Part shown: positions 29,341 through 38,359 of the stretch, in pieces
How positions within the stretch are numbered: position 1 is the stretch's first letter
Layout of the letters: each line of letters begins with the position of its first letter
Assembly: GCA_963681505.1 (NCBI GenBank)
Contig: OY811985.1
Coordinates: 2,404,713 to 2,468,712, forward strand
DNA from: Eunapius fragilis
Taxonomy: Eukaryota > Porifera > Demospongiae > Spongillida > Spongillidae
Reading direction: 5' to 3'
Length of the DNA: 64,000 nucleotides
Position numbers and translations under genes: made by a program
The notes under the pieces: model-generated
What the model was told of the DNA's origin: nothing
What the model saw: only the letters and a program-made list of their open reading frames with translations
Database searches by the model: none

Positions 29341-29424
29341 TAGTCGGGTGGCCCTACTACCGCGTTTGGTCGGGCTTGTCACCCTACTACCTGACCAAAC
29401 GCGGTAGTAGGGCCCGCCCGACTA
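29341..29424. repeat. Near-perfect 84-bp hairpin
   Basis: Arms of about 34 bp (TAGTCGGG...CCCTACTACCGCGTTTGGTC and its complement) surround a 16-bp loop that itself repeats part of the arm (CCCTACTAC). No target duplication was found. It could be a tiny MITE or a structured RNA element. Confidence 0.85.
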
Positions 29425-29576
29425 TGTACAGCCGGATCTGCACAAAACATTCACTTCACATGTAAAGCTTGCATTGTGACTCAACTGTGTTTTAATCTGA
29501 TGTATAAAAAGGAATCCTTATCTGAAGGCTTCCTTATCATAAACTTGTCTAGCCATGTACATATGTTGCAACTGTA

Positions 29577-30893
29577 CAGGCCCGTAGGCTGGTTTTAAAC
29601 TGGGGGGGTTCCTTAATCATTAACCCTGGAACTATTATTATACATAATACTACTTGAATCACTGAATCCTGCGGACAACCCCTCCCCCCACTCTCGCACA
29701 CCAGCGGTGGATGCACTTTGTTTACGCAGCCGATACTGATATGAAAGAAGAGTTTATGTGCAATTATTGTATCTCTAGCCGGGAGACCCATGCATGAAAA
29801 ACTACGATCTAGTTTATAGACACATGCAATACGACGTTTGCAATTCAGTCATAAATAATATGTGTACTTTTCTTTAGTATGCATGGGTCTTATCTGGGCA
29901 GAGCTCGACATGCAATGCTTTGATCTCCCATTCAGCTTGCTTCAGACAATCATTTTCTGGCTCCAAATCGATGGATGTGATAGGACCAAAAAGTGACGCA
30001 TAAGACCGTTCTCTCCTGATATAGTCGCCCTATATAATTTGTGTAACTTCACTGGAAGATAAATGGTCATTTACGAGCCTTCAAATGTCATTTGCAGTGC
30101 TTTGAAATTTTGAAGGCGTTCACTATCTACATCTACATCCACGTGCACTACTGACTTCATTTGGAGTTTGAGTGATATTCCGTGTCCCTTGGTCAACATT
30201 CTGTAAACTTAATTGAGCGTCATTGGGCAATTGCAAACTATACTATTGGAGTCAGTAGCTTCGCCTTCTGGCAAAGTGAAAGTCGCTGCACTTTTGGTAC
30301 AGTTTTCAGCCATTTTCCGTTTCTTGGAAAAGAAAAAGTTGTCAAGAGACTTGATTTGCACAATTTAGCAGATCAATTGCGTTCTCTTTCCCTCTGTTCC
30401 GGCCGTTTTATATCAGAAACAACGGAGTAAGCAGCAGTGAGCAGTGCTAGTTAACCTGAAGTGGCAATAGAGGCATTGCCAAATATATCGTATATCACAG
30501 GGGAAAAAATCGTGTTCCGGACCTTGGGTTTTATCCTATCAACCTTGCATGGGATCTGTTCCATCAAATGTATTCACTGTTGACTTAGGCACTTTAAATA
30601 CATTTGATGGAACAGATCCCATGCAAGGTGGATAGGGTAAAACCAAGGTCCGGAACATGATTTTTTTCCCCCAGTGCGGTATACATGCATTTTGGTGAAA
30701 CCATTCAACGGACGATATGCAAATCAAATTATAAGAACAAATAATACCCCTAGGGGTTAAACTAGTTAAAGTGGATGATAGAAATTAATCTTGGAGTAGG
30801 GTGGCCAGAACTAATCTGTGACATGCGGGGGGGGGGGGGGGGGGGGGGGGGGGTTCCCGGGAACCCACGGAACCCCCCCAGCCTACGGGCCTG
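29577..30893. mobile_element. Non-autonomous DNA transposon, 5-bp TSD CTGTA
   Basis: The termini are inverted copies of CAGGCCCGTAGGCTGG, and both flanks carry CTGTA (29572-29576 and 30894-30898). A G-run and GGGTTCC follow each TIR inward. The CAGG-type TIR and 5-bp duplication suggest the hAT superfamily (5-bp subgroup). No transposase frame was found in its 1317 bp. A separate MITE is nested at 30496-30676. It sits within the presumed intron of the KRR-repeat gene. Confidence 0.8.
30496..30676. mobile_element. Foldback MITE, CACAGG family, copy 1
   Basis: Two arms of about 78 bp are almost exact inverted copies (30496-30574 and 30599-30676), with a central spacer of about 24 bp. The ends start CACAGGGGAAAAAATCG and CACTGGGGGAAAAAAATC. 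The terminal motif recurs in the element at 37317-37499. No clean target duplication was seen. Confidence 0.85.
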
Positions 30894-31928
30894 CTGTATG
30901 AATATAATTGCAGTTGCAAGGGCTGAGAACTAGGTGAAATGAAAATAACTGCAACCATATCCTTCTCCCATATAGCTACTCCTTGTATGAACCCAAATCT
31001 CATGCACTAATGGAGTATAATGGTGGTCTTGAAAAAGCTATTCTTAGGGATAGTGAGCTTCTAAGTGAAGTGAATGATGCCTTTTGTAAGTCTCATCCAT
31101 TGCTAGCTCAGAAGGTTGTTACTAGATCTGCCCGTGCAGCAGTAAGTAAGATTGGGGCAGAGGCATTGGTTTCTAAAGCACTAAGTGTACAAAGAGCAAA
31201 ACAGGGTCATTGCTAAAAACTATCCGTAAATGCAATGAAATTAGGAGAAAATGATATTTTAGTAGGGCATAGGTATCATACTGCTGGCTCTGAACCTTAC
31301 TTTTTAATACTTTGTACACTTACACAAAACGACTTGGGGCCATTCCAGTAGACCTCATTGGTAGGTGTGTAGTGTCAGAGGAGATAGGGGACAGAGATAA
31401 GGTTACCATGCGCCCCTTGAAATGGAAATGTACAAACGAGTGTCGCAACCTCACTAGTGAAAAAGTAGCAATAGTGTTGAGGACAAAGTCACTGTTCCAA
31501 ATGTCCATTGAAGATCTTCGAGCTGGGCTTGATGATCTTGATTCAGGGTGTGGCCGTATTAATTGGTGCTTTGTCCATTGTACGTACACACCACCAGTAC
31601 TAGCAGCAGACTTTCTTGCCACCACATGCCGCCCTATCATGATCAGTCTTGTACTTTTGCAAATCAACTTGTTATAGCCACCATAAGGTACTTCTACTCT
31701 CACATTTATGTAGTGAAAATATCAGACATTCTACCCACACTCATAATGCTGCAGACCCTGTCCACAGATATTACTCACCTGAAAACTTATCCTTATCAAT
31801 CTACATGGTGCCATGTTATCCCAGATCTACATGCAGTCATGTAGTTCACTTCCTGAGTTCCCACACTATCCATCTTTACTGCATGTAGCTACACCTCCAT
31901 GTTTAGATTGGAGCATTTTCAAATTTAA

Positions 31929-32073
31929 CCAATAAAATTTTAGCACATGCCGGTTAATATGATGGAATTGGACCAATAGAATTATAGCACAGTCTGCACA
32001 CGTGTTAAGGCTTTGCAGGTATAAAAGTCAGTCATGCACAAGCTGAATTATAGTGCACTTTACAAAAAGAGGT
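31929..32073 (+). promoter_or_regulatory. Pol II promoter with two CCAAT boxes, TATA box and leader exon
   Basis: CCAAT occurs at 31929-31933 and 31973-31977, each followed by a similar AATTTTAGCAC/AATTATAGCAC block, so the module looks duplicated. TATAAAAG lies at 32020-32027. A GTAAGA donor at 32072 and a TGTAG acceptor at 32180 would put the next ATG exactly at the start of exon 2 (32181). Spacing between TATA, leader and donor is normal for a short untranslated exon. Confidence 0.65.
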
Positions 32074-32180
32074 AAGAATTTAATAATACTCTATGTGGAT
32101 TCACGTGTAAACTTGCTTGAAAAAAGAATAAGGTAAAAAAAATTTTAATCATACTCTCTGTCTCTGTCACGTACATGTAG

Positions 32181-32694
32181 ATGGCAGCTGAAGACCTGAG
32201 GGGATTTTTTTACCAACGAGGGGTCGGAGGAGGAAGAGGAGGAAGAGGATGACATACATCCTCCAACTCCTCTCCCCTTCACCCCGCCACCTCCAGAAGC
32301 CCCGCTCCTGCCACCACCAGCAGCACTGCCCCCACCACTACCAGCAGCGCTACCCCCACCGGCACCACCAGCGCTGCCCCCGCCGGCGCTCCTGGCGGCA
32401 CAACCAGCAGCAATACTCCCGCCGCCACCACCACCAGCTGCGCTCTCGCCGGTACCACCGCCGCCTGTGCTCCCTCCCTGGCCTGCATGGCCACTGCCAC
32501 GCTGGCTGAATGCAGCATGGCGGGGAGGCCGGGGAGGAGGACATCCCCGCAGGAGACGAGGGCGCGGGCGAGGACAATTCATAATTAACACAACTCATTC
32601 ATATAATAATAATTATTATTATTATTTAGTTGTTAGTTTATATAATAATGTAGTTCTGTATGTGCATTTATTCCTTTCATGTATTCTCTTGTAA
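32181..32694 (+). pseudogene. Frameshifted acidic, Pro/Ala-rich gene behind the TATA promoter
   Basis: Exon 2 starts with an ATG (MAAEDLRGFF). After a run of seven T (32205-32211) the coding-looking frame is one base off. It begins TNEGSEEEEEEEDD, then a long Pro/Ala stretch built from PPPAALPPP-like units, then WRGGRGGGHPRRRRGRGRG. A one-base slip in the T run explains the break. The 3' end runs into retroelement 3' UTR at about 32595, so the true C-terminus may be lost. The Arg/Gly end would suit nucleic acid binding (inference). No family recognised. Confidence 0.45.
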
Positions 32695-33068
32695 CCTTAT
32701 TATTACCTGCATTATTTTTATTATTCATTAATTAATAATAATTGAAATAGTACACCACTCACAAGAACAAACAACTAACTACAATACACTACACTATTGT
32801 AAACTAAACAAAAAGTCTATTCATGAGCTAACTCCCTTCCCATGATGGCCCTTGCCACAGACCTCACCAGTGACAGGTTGAGGCGTCCATAAATTTCAGC
32901 AACCATTTTAGGTTTGAAACTGGACTGGCTGACAGCAAGTAAGGATGCCAAACGTGAAAATACGCACTGTGCTTCCTTCCCCCAGTTTCCATACAATTCA
33001 ACTGCCAGGGGAATACACATCCACCCCAACTCCTGGCACCTTGTGTCATTAGTGGCATGTTTTCTCAT
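32595..33068 (-). pseudogene. Truncated retroelement copy with 3' UTR
   Basis: Minus-strand frame 33068-32817 gives RKHATNDTRCQELGWMCIPL...RSVARAIMGRELAHE, the C-terminus of the RLE retroelement. Its 3' UTR (32816 down to about 32595) contains a segment of about 30 bp (minus strand ACAAGAGAATACATGAAAGG...) shared with the 3' UTR of the + strand copy at 35737-35770. The 5' truncation point lies against an A-rich/(AAT)n tract and the 3' end falls in an ATT-rich stretch. Confidence 0.7.
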
Positions 33069-33087
33069 TAAAAAAAAAATAAAAATA

Positions 33088-33123
<36 letters not shown>
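33088..33123. repeat. (AAT)n microsatellite between two retroelement copies
   Basis: About twelve AAT units separate the minus-strand copy (to 33068) from the + strand copy (from about 33126). Confidence 0.95.
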
Positions 33124-33124
<1 letters not shown>

Positions 33125-33125
33125 T

Positions 33126-35660
33126 GTTCTGCCTTCACTTCGACGCAAGGGACGACATGACAAGCCACTGCCAGTGGATTCTCTCTGCAACATGTGGTCA
33201 GATGACAAACTGGGAGCCCTTTGGTCTTTGGCCAAGAGTCGGTCAGCCAATCGTAATCATCCAGGAGGTGTGTCCATCAACAATCGGACAAAGGTCATTG
33301 ACCAAGCTGTGTCATTAGGCAGATCTGGTATGTTTGGGAAAGCTTGCAGAGTCCTTCAGTCCAGCGGTATTGCCCCAAATAATGAGACAACGTGGCATCT
33401 GTTGAAATCCAAACATCCCAGCTGTCCCACTCCAGTAGCTCCAGCGTCTGACTCTGCCCCTCTCACCCTCGAGCCAGATTTCAATATCCTTTCTGTCCTA
33501 CGTTCCTTCCCCAAGGACACTGCAGCTGGTCCTTCTGGTCTTCGAGTCCAACACCTGCTTGATGTGGCTAGTGTCCCACTTCCCACATCCATTTGCTCCT
33601 CCCTCAGGCAGTTGGTCAATATCCTGGCAGCTGGAAAGGTACCTACATCTGTGTCTAAGTTCTTGGCTGGAGGCTGCTTGATTGCCTTGAACAAAAACAA
33701 GGAGGGCTGCCCACCAGACATTAGGCCCATCGCAGTGGGGGAGACAATAAGGAGGCTGACTGGGAAGTGCATGTGTGCCTTGGTGAAGGACAAGGCTACT
33801 GAATTCTTCCAACCCCTGCAACTCGGTGTGGCCTGTCGTGCAGGGGCAGAGAAGGTGGCCCATGCTCTCAGGGGATGCATTGAAGAGCACTGGATGGACG
33901 AGGACTTTGTTGTACTTAAGGTGGACATGAGGAACGCTTTTTATATTGTCTCCAGACAAGCAGTCCTTGATGAGTGTGCTACTTTTTTCCCTGAGTTGCT
34001 ACCCTGGGTGTCTTGGTGTTATGGGACCCATCCTCTGCTATGGCACCCTCTTGGCCAGATCAGCTCTGAGTCTGGAGTGCAGCAGGGTGACCCTTTAGGT
34101 CCCTTACTGTTTGCACTAGTCCTCCAGAAGTTGGTATCTAGCCTGGACGCAGATGAGGAGTGTGCTGAAATCCTTCTCCAAGCTTGGTACCTTGATGATG
34201 GAGCTTTGGCTGGCACCCGCTGAGCTGTACTACGTGCCTTACATGTGATTGAGGAGTTGGGTCCTGCATTGGGCCTACATGTGAACCTGGCCAAGTGTGA
34301 GATGTTCAGCAGGCAGGGTAACACATCATTCCCACCGGAGGTGAGGTGCTCACTCCTGCCTAATCTGGACATCCTGGGTGCTCCAATTGGGGATTATCTA
34401 CACTGTTCTAAGTTTATCGCTGGGAGGTGTGCTGAGTCCAGGAAGCTACTCTCCGGTCTAGTGGATGTTGCTGCAGTCGATCTCCAGGTAGCAGTTTCCT
34501 TATTGCGCATGTGTGGTAGCTTCTGCAGGATGGTCCACATAGCAAGGGTTACCCCACCAAGCCTGGCCACAGATGCTCTAAGGTCTTTTGATGAGGAGGT
34601 CAAGCAGTGCTTTGTAATGTGCTCCGCCATCAATGTTACCAATGATGCCTGGAGCCAGGCACAGCTAGGACTAAAATTTGGGGGTCTGGGTCTTCGCTCC
34701 CTTTCTCACCATGCTGCTGCAGCGTTCATTGCCTCCCTGTCATTCTCCGGCTTTGGCAAGGCTGATAATGTTCACCTAAAACAGGCAGTGGCAATGTTTA
34801 ACACTCAGGTCTCCCCCTTTAATGCCATTACAGTCAGTTCTGCTCTGGAGTCTCCCATTCACCAGAAGGTCTTGTCAGGATTGATCCAAACCCAACATTT
34901 CCACATCTTGTTGGAATCCTCCTCTCCAGCTAACAGAGCTCGCCTCCTGTCAGTAGCTGCTCCTCATGCTTCCTCTTGGCTATCAGTGGTCCCTTCCCCT
35001 GGTTTGGGCTTGCACCTGGAATCGAATGAGTTCCAGATGGCTATTAGGTGGTGGCTGGGGTTAGATACTTCTTGTCGGTCCATGTGCCCATTCTGCCCCG
35101 ATACTGCTCTTGATCCTCTTGGTCACCATGCTGTGACCTGCAGGCATGGGGGGGATGTGGTCACACGCCATAATCGTCTACGAGATGAGGTATTTGACCT
35201 TTGTCGTCGTGCCCACCTAAGTGTGAGTGTGGAGAGAGGTCATGGCCTTACCAGAGACCTTGCCCACACCAGACCTGCTGACATCCTCATTGCTGGCTGG
35301 GACAGAGGCAAACCTGCGGCACTAGACCTGACCATTACCTCACCACTATGCTCTGTCATCTTAGGTGAATCATGTCACCAGGTTGGTGCGGCAGCCCTGG
35401 CAGCAGAGACCCGCAAGCTCCACTCCAATGGACCCAAGTGCCAAGAGTTGGGCTGGTCCTGCATCCCATTGGCAGTGGAGACTTATGGCAATTGGGGCAA
35501 GCAGGCACAGGATACCTTCTCCAGGCTGGCATCCTTCCTAGCCATTCACCAGTCTTCCCCCAAGGCAGTAGTTGTGGCTGAAATTTATGGCCGGTTGAAT
35601 GTGGTCCTGGTTCGGTCCATTGCTAGAGCCATCCTGGCCAGGGAGCTTCCACCCTCCTAA
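33126..35660 (+). pseudogene. RLE-type non-LTR retrotransposon ORF: RT plus endonuclease, one in-frame stop
   Basis: The frame is continuous from about 33123 to 35660 except for one TGA at 34221-34223, just after the RT active site. The RT shows DTAAGPSGLRVQHLL, then RPIAVGETIRRLTGK, VDMRNAF, GVQQGDPLGPLLFALVL and the catalytic WYLDDGALAG (about 34190). Downstream are the thumb region, a zinc stretch (CPFCPDTALDPLGHHAVTC, about 35088), RHNRLRD, and RPADILIAGW...ALDLTI (about 35275). The order RT then restriction-like endonuclease is that of R2/R4/NeSL-type elements; the exact clade is uncertain. The 5' end is truncated at an (AAT)n tract. The stop fits a single C-to-T change at a CGA codon. 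Confidence 0.8.
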
Positions 35661-35829
35661 CTTACCATTAGTAGTTTAATTGTGTATGCATTTAAATAGT
35701 AATCATTATTATTACAATAATAATTATAATAATAATACAAGAGAATACATGAAAGGAACAAATGCACATAGTCAGAAGGGAGCACAAATACGCATATATA
35801 CATAATACACACCAACATATTATTATTAT
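35661..35829 (+). other. 3' UTR and ATT-rich tail of the + strand retroelement copy
   Basis: It includes AATAATAATTAT-type runs, then ACAAGAGAATACATGAAAGG (shared with the 3' UTR of the copy at 32595-33068), and ends in TATTATTATTATTTAA, where the opposite-strand copy begins. The element pair is therefore arranged tail to tail. Confidence 0.65.
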
Positions 35830-36462
35830 TTAACTAAAGTCAGAAGGGATCACAGTCCTAGCCAGTATGGCCCTTGCTATGGCTCTCACCAGGGTGATAT
35901 TCAACCTTCCAAACATGTCACTGATCACCCTGGCTTTACGAAATGAGGAAGAGCCAAAGGCCAAGCGTGTGGCCAGTAGAGCAAAGGTTCCTCTTGCTTC
36001 CTCACCCCAATTGCAGTAAGTTTCTACTGCTAGAGGCACACACCTCCAGCCTAGTTCAGCACATTTAGGGTCATTGGCTGTGTGCTTTCTGTTTTCTGCA
36101 GCTTCAGCAGCAGCACCCACCCTCCTACTTGCCTCAGCCAAAATAGCAGGGGTAAGAGGAGATGTGACCGTGATGTCAAAGGCCGCCGGCTTGCCTTGAG
36201 CCCAGTCCCTCACTAGCACATCAGCTGGGCGAGCGCGATCCAGTCCTGGAGTGAGGCCACTTCCAGCTTCTAACCTTGCTGCAATGTGGGCTTGGTGGCA
36301 AAAGCTCAGAAAGACATCACGCAACCTATTGTGACGTATAACTACATCGCCACCACGCCGGCAGGTAGCTGCATGATGGCCTAGAGGGTCCAATGCCACA
36401 TCAGGGCAGAGACCACATGAAGAGCCTCTGGAAGTGTCCAAGCCCAACCACCACTTCACTGA
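35830..36462 (-). pseudogene. Truncated retroelement copy, endonuclease region
   Basis: A minus-strand frame of 209 codons starts inside KWWLGLDTSRGSSCGLCPDVALDPLGHHAATC and runs through RHNRLRD and RPADVLVRDW...AFDITVTSPL to ARAILARTVIPSDFS. It is open to the stop. The 5' truncation point is next to TAATAATAATCAG. It is a distinct copy of the same family, clearly diverged from the + strand neighbour. Confidence 0.75.
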
Positions 36463-36584
36463 TTATTATTAAAGTTATTTGTTATAGCATTAAGAGATAA
36501 AGGGGATCGTCCAAATTCTATATGCTCTTCCTACATTTCATTGACTACTATACTGCTATGACAGGGTGAAAAAAATCTTATGAA

Positions 36585-36876
36585 ACAAGTAAATAAAAAT
36601 ATTCTCTAACGAGAGAGTTGTTGGTATATAGGATTGACCAATGGTGGTGTAAAAAGCACGGAAACAAGAGTGACAGAAATTTTACTGGAAAATTGAAATA
36701 GGCCTATATTTAGCACACAAAATAACAGCGCATGCCTGAGTAATGGGCTAAATGTAGGCCTATTTCAATTTTCCAGTTAAATTTCTGTCACTCTTGTTTC
36801 CGTGCTTTTTACACCACCATTGGTCAATCCTATATACCAACAACTCTCTCGTTAGAGAATGTTTTTATTTACTTGT
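36585..36876. mobile_element. Foldback MITE with 130-bp arms
   Basis: Arms 36585-36714 and 36747-36876 are inverted copies with only a few mismatches (for example AAAAAT/AAAAAC near the ends). The ends start ACAAGTAAATAAAAA and the spacer is 32 bp. The transcript would fold into one long hairpin. No coding capacity. No clear target duplication. Confidence 0.9.
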
Positions 36877-37316
36877 GTAGTTTAATTTCCGTTGACACTT
36901 CATATCCGCAATATAATGAGTCATTAATTTTGTGTAATAAACGCGGCAAACAGGTAATCAGCTGAAATGCATGGTTCTTACTTCTGTCAGTGTGCAAAGG
37001 AAGACTTCTCGTGGCCATGCAGTATGGTCTGATCCAGGAAGGGGGGTGGAGTGCCATGGGTTGGTTTAAATCTTACATCTTACAGTTTGTTCCAGAATGA
37101 TTCCTGACAGGGAAATTAAGGCAGTCACGTTTTATTCGTAGCAAATCGAACACAGAGATGTGTTATTAATCGAACACAGAGATGTGTTAAGTTGTTTGAA
37201 ATCTGTCAAATCACTTCTAAAACCAATGCATACTAGGCCTATAATTTATATCGTTCTTTTAACTATATTTTAACCGCGGGGGAAAAAAAACTTCGCTACC
37301 TGGTCGGTCTGTTATA

Positions 37317-37499
37317 CACAGGAAAAAATATCGTATTCCCAGCCTGGATTTTGCACAACGATCCCAGGTTGATAACGACTAAATCAACTGTGAATTTTGT
37401 TAATAGCCTATCAACCTGGGAAATTCTGGGATCAACCTGGGATCGTTGTACAAAACCCAGGGTAAACCCAGGGGTGGGAATACGATTTTTTTTCCTGTG
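37317..37499. mobile_element. MITE, CACAGG family, copy 2
   Basis: Ends are CACAGGAAAAAATATCGTAT and its complement, with inner inverted blocks around GATCCCAGGTTGAT. ATA flanks both sides (37314-37316 and 37500-37502), a possible 3-bp duplication. The terminal motif matches the element at 30496-30676, although the interiors differ. Confidence 0.8.
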
Positions 37500-37834
37500 A
37501 TATATCATCTACAAGCTGGACTGTATGGCCTAATGGGTACAAAACAGGTATTTAACGGGACATTGATTACCGCTAGGCGTGACTGAGCGTGATCCAAGGC
37601 AATGAAGGCATACATGTAGTGTACCGAAGAACCAATGATTATTAATTATTGATATTCAAATCGTTACGCCATTTTTTTCAGCTCCTCCTTTTGGCATACA
37701 GTACAGCTTCGATGGTAGGTTGTAACCGATATTTAGCGCGTTCTTTACACCAACTGGCGGGTGGTTTTATAAATTACAATTTAATATCATGGTCCATACG
37801 TACCCGTGTGTGACGTGTATAATATGCGATGTCT

Positions 37835-37844
<10 letters not shown>

Positions 37845-37892
<48 letters not shown>

Positions 37893-37895
37893 TCC

Positions 37896-37965
<70 letters not shown>

Positions 37966-37980
37966 CCTGTGCGTGTGTGT
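37845..37980. repeat. (GT)n microsatellite
   Basis: Two long GT runs interrupted by ATTCCTGTGC and ATGCCTGTGC. Long open frames here (Cys/Val repeats) are artefacts. Confidence 0.95.
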
Positions 37981-38280
37981 GGGCGGGGTGCATGTTTTCT
38001 GTTTATGCGCGCGCGGGTGTGCGTGTGTGTGTGCGGGGTGCATGTTTTCTGTTTATGCGCGCGCGGGTGTGCATGTGTGTGTGCGGGGTGCATGTTTTCT
38101 GTTTATGCGCGCGCGGGTGTGCGTGTGTGTGTGCAGGGTGCATGTTTTCTGTTTATGCGCGCGCGGGTGTGCGTGTGTGTGTGCAGGGTGCATGTTTTCT
38201 GTTTATGCGCGCGCGGGTGTGCGTGTGTGTGTGCAGGGTGCATGTTTTCTGTTTATGCGCGCGCGGGTGTGCGTGTGTGT
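37981..38280. repeat. 60-bp minisatellite, five units
   Basis: Each unit contains GGGGTGCATGTTTTCTGTTT, then ATGCGCGCGCGGGTGTGC and a short GT run. Copies differ by one or two bases. The alternating purine-pyrimidine tracts could adopt Z-DNA. Confidence 0.95.
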
Positions 38281-38359
38281 CCTTCCTTACATGTATATTG
38301 TGCAATGTTTTTAGTTCATTTCCATAAGTGCTTTGAACACTACGCAGCATGACTTCCAG

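Larger units (their letters stand above)
28733..31677 (+). pseudogene. Decayed KRR-repeat gene of a sponge-type family
   Basis: The first part (28733-29283) is open: a very basic N-terminus starting MPSRNQKKRSKQRAEYLQ, then about five 12-residue repeats of the type AAKRRRYEEDLEENR, probably helical. A GTATGT donor follows at 29284. Downstream pieces at about 30977-31216 (SLYEPKSHALMEYNGGLEKA) and 31230-31677 (GHRYHTAGSEPYF, then in another frame GAIPVDLIGRC...PLKWKCTNEC) follow the order I remember from repeat-rich uncharacterised sponge proteins. At least two frameshifts and stops break it. A 1.3-kb TIR element lies in the presumed intron, and the splice phases do not close cleanly. No function is known. 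Confidence 0.5.

Noticed and set aside
32145..32591. Minus-strand Gly/Ser/Ala-rich frame
   Set aside because: Antisense of the Pro/Ala-rich + strand frame, which has a promoter, leader exon and start codon.
33356..33959. Minus-strand frames over the reverse transcriptase
   Set aside because: The + strand has clear RT motifs including YLDD; the antisense frames have none.
37767..38352. Cys/Val-rich and His/Thr-rich frames
   Set aside because: Translations of GT/CA microsatellites and a 60-bp minisatellite, with no independent sign of coding.
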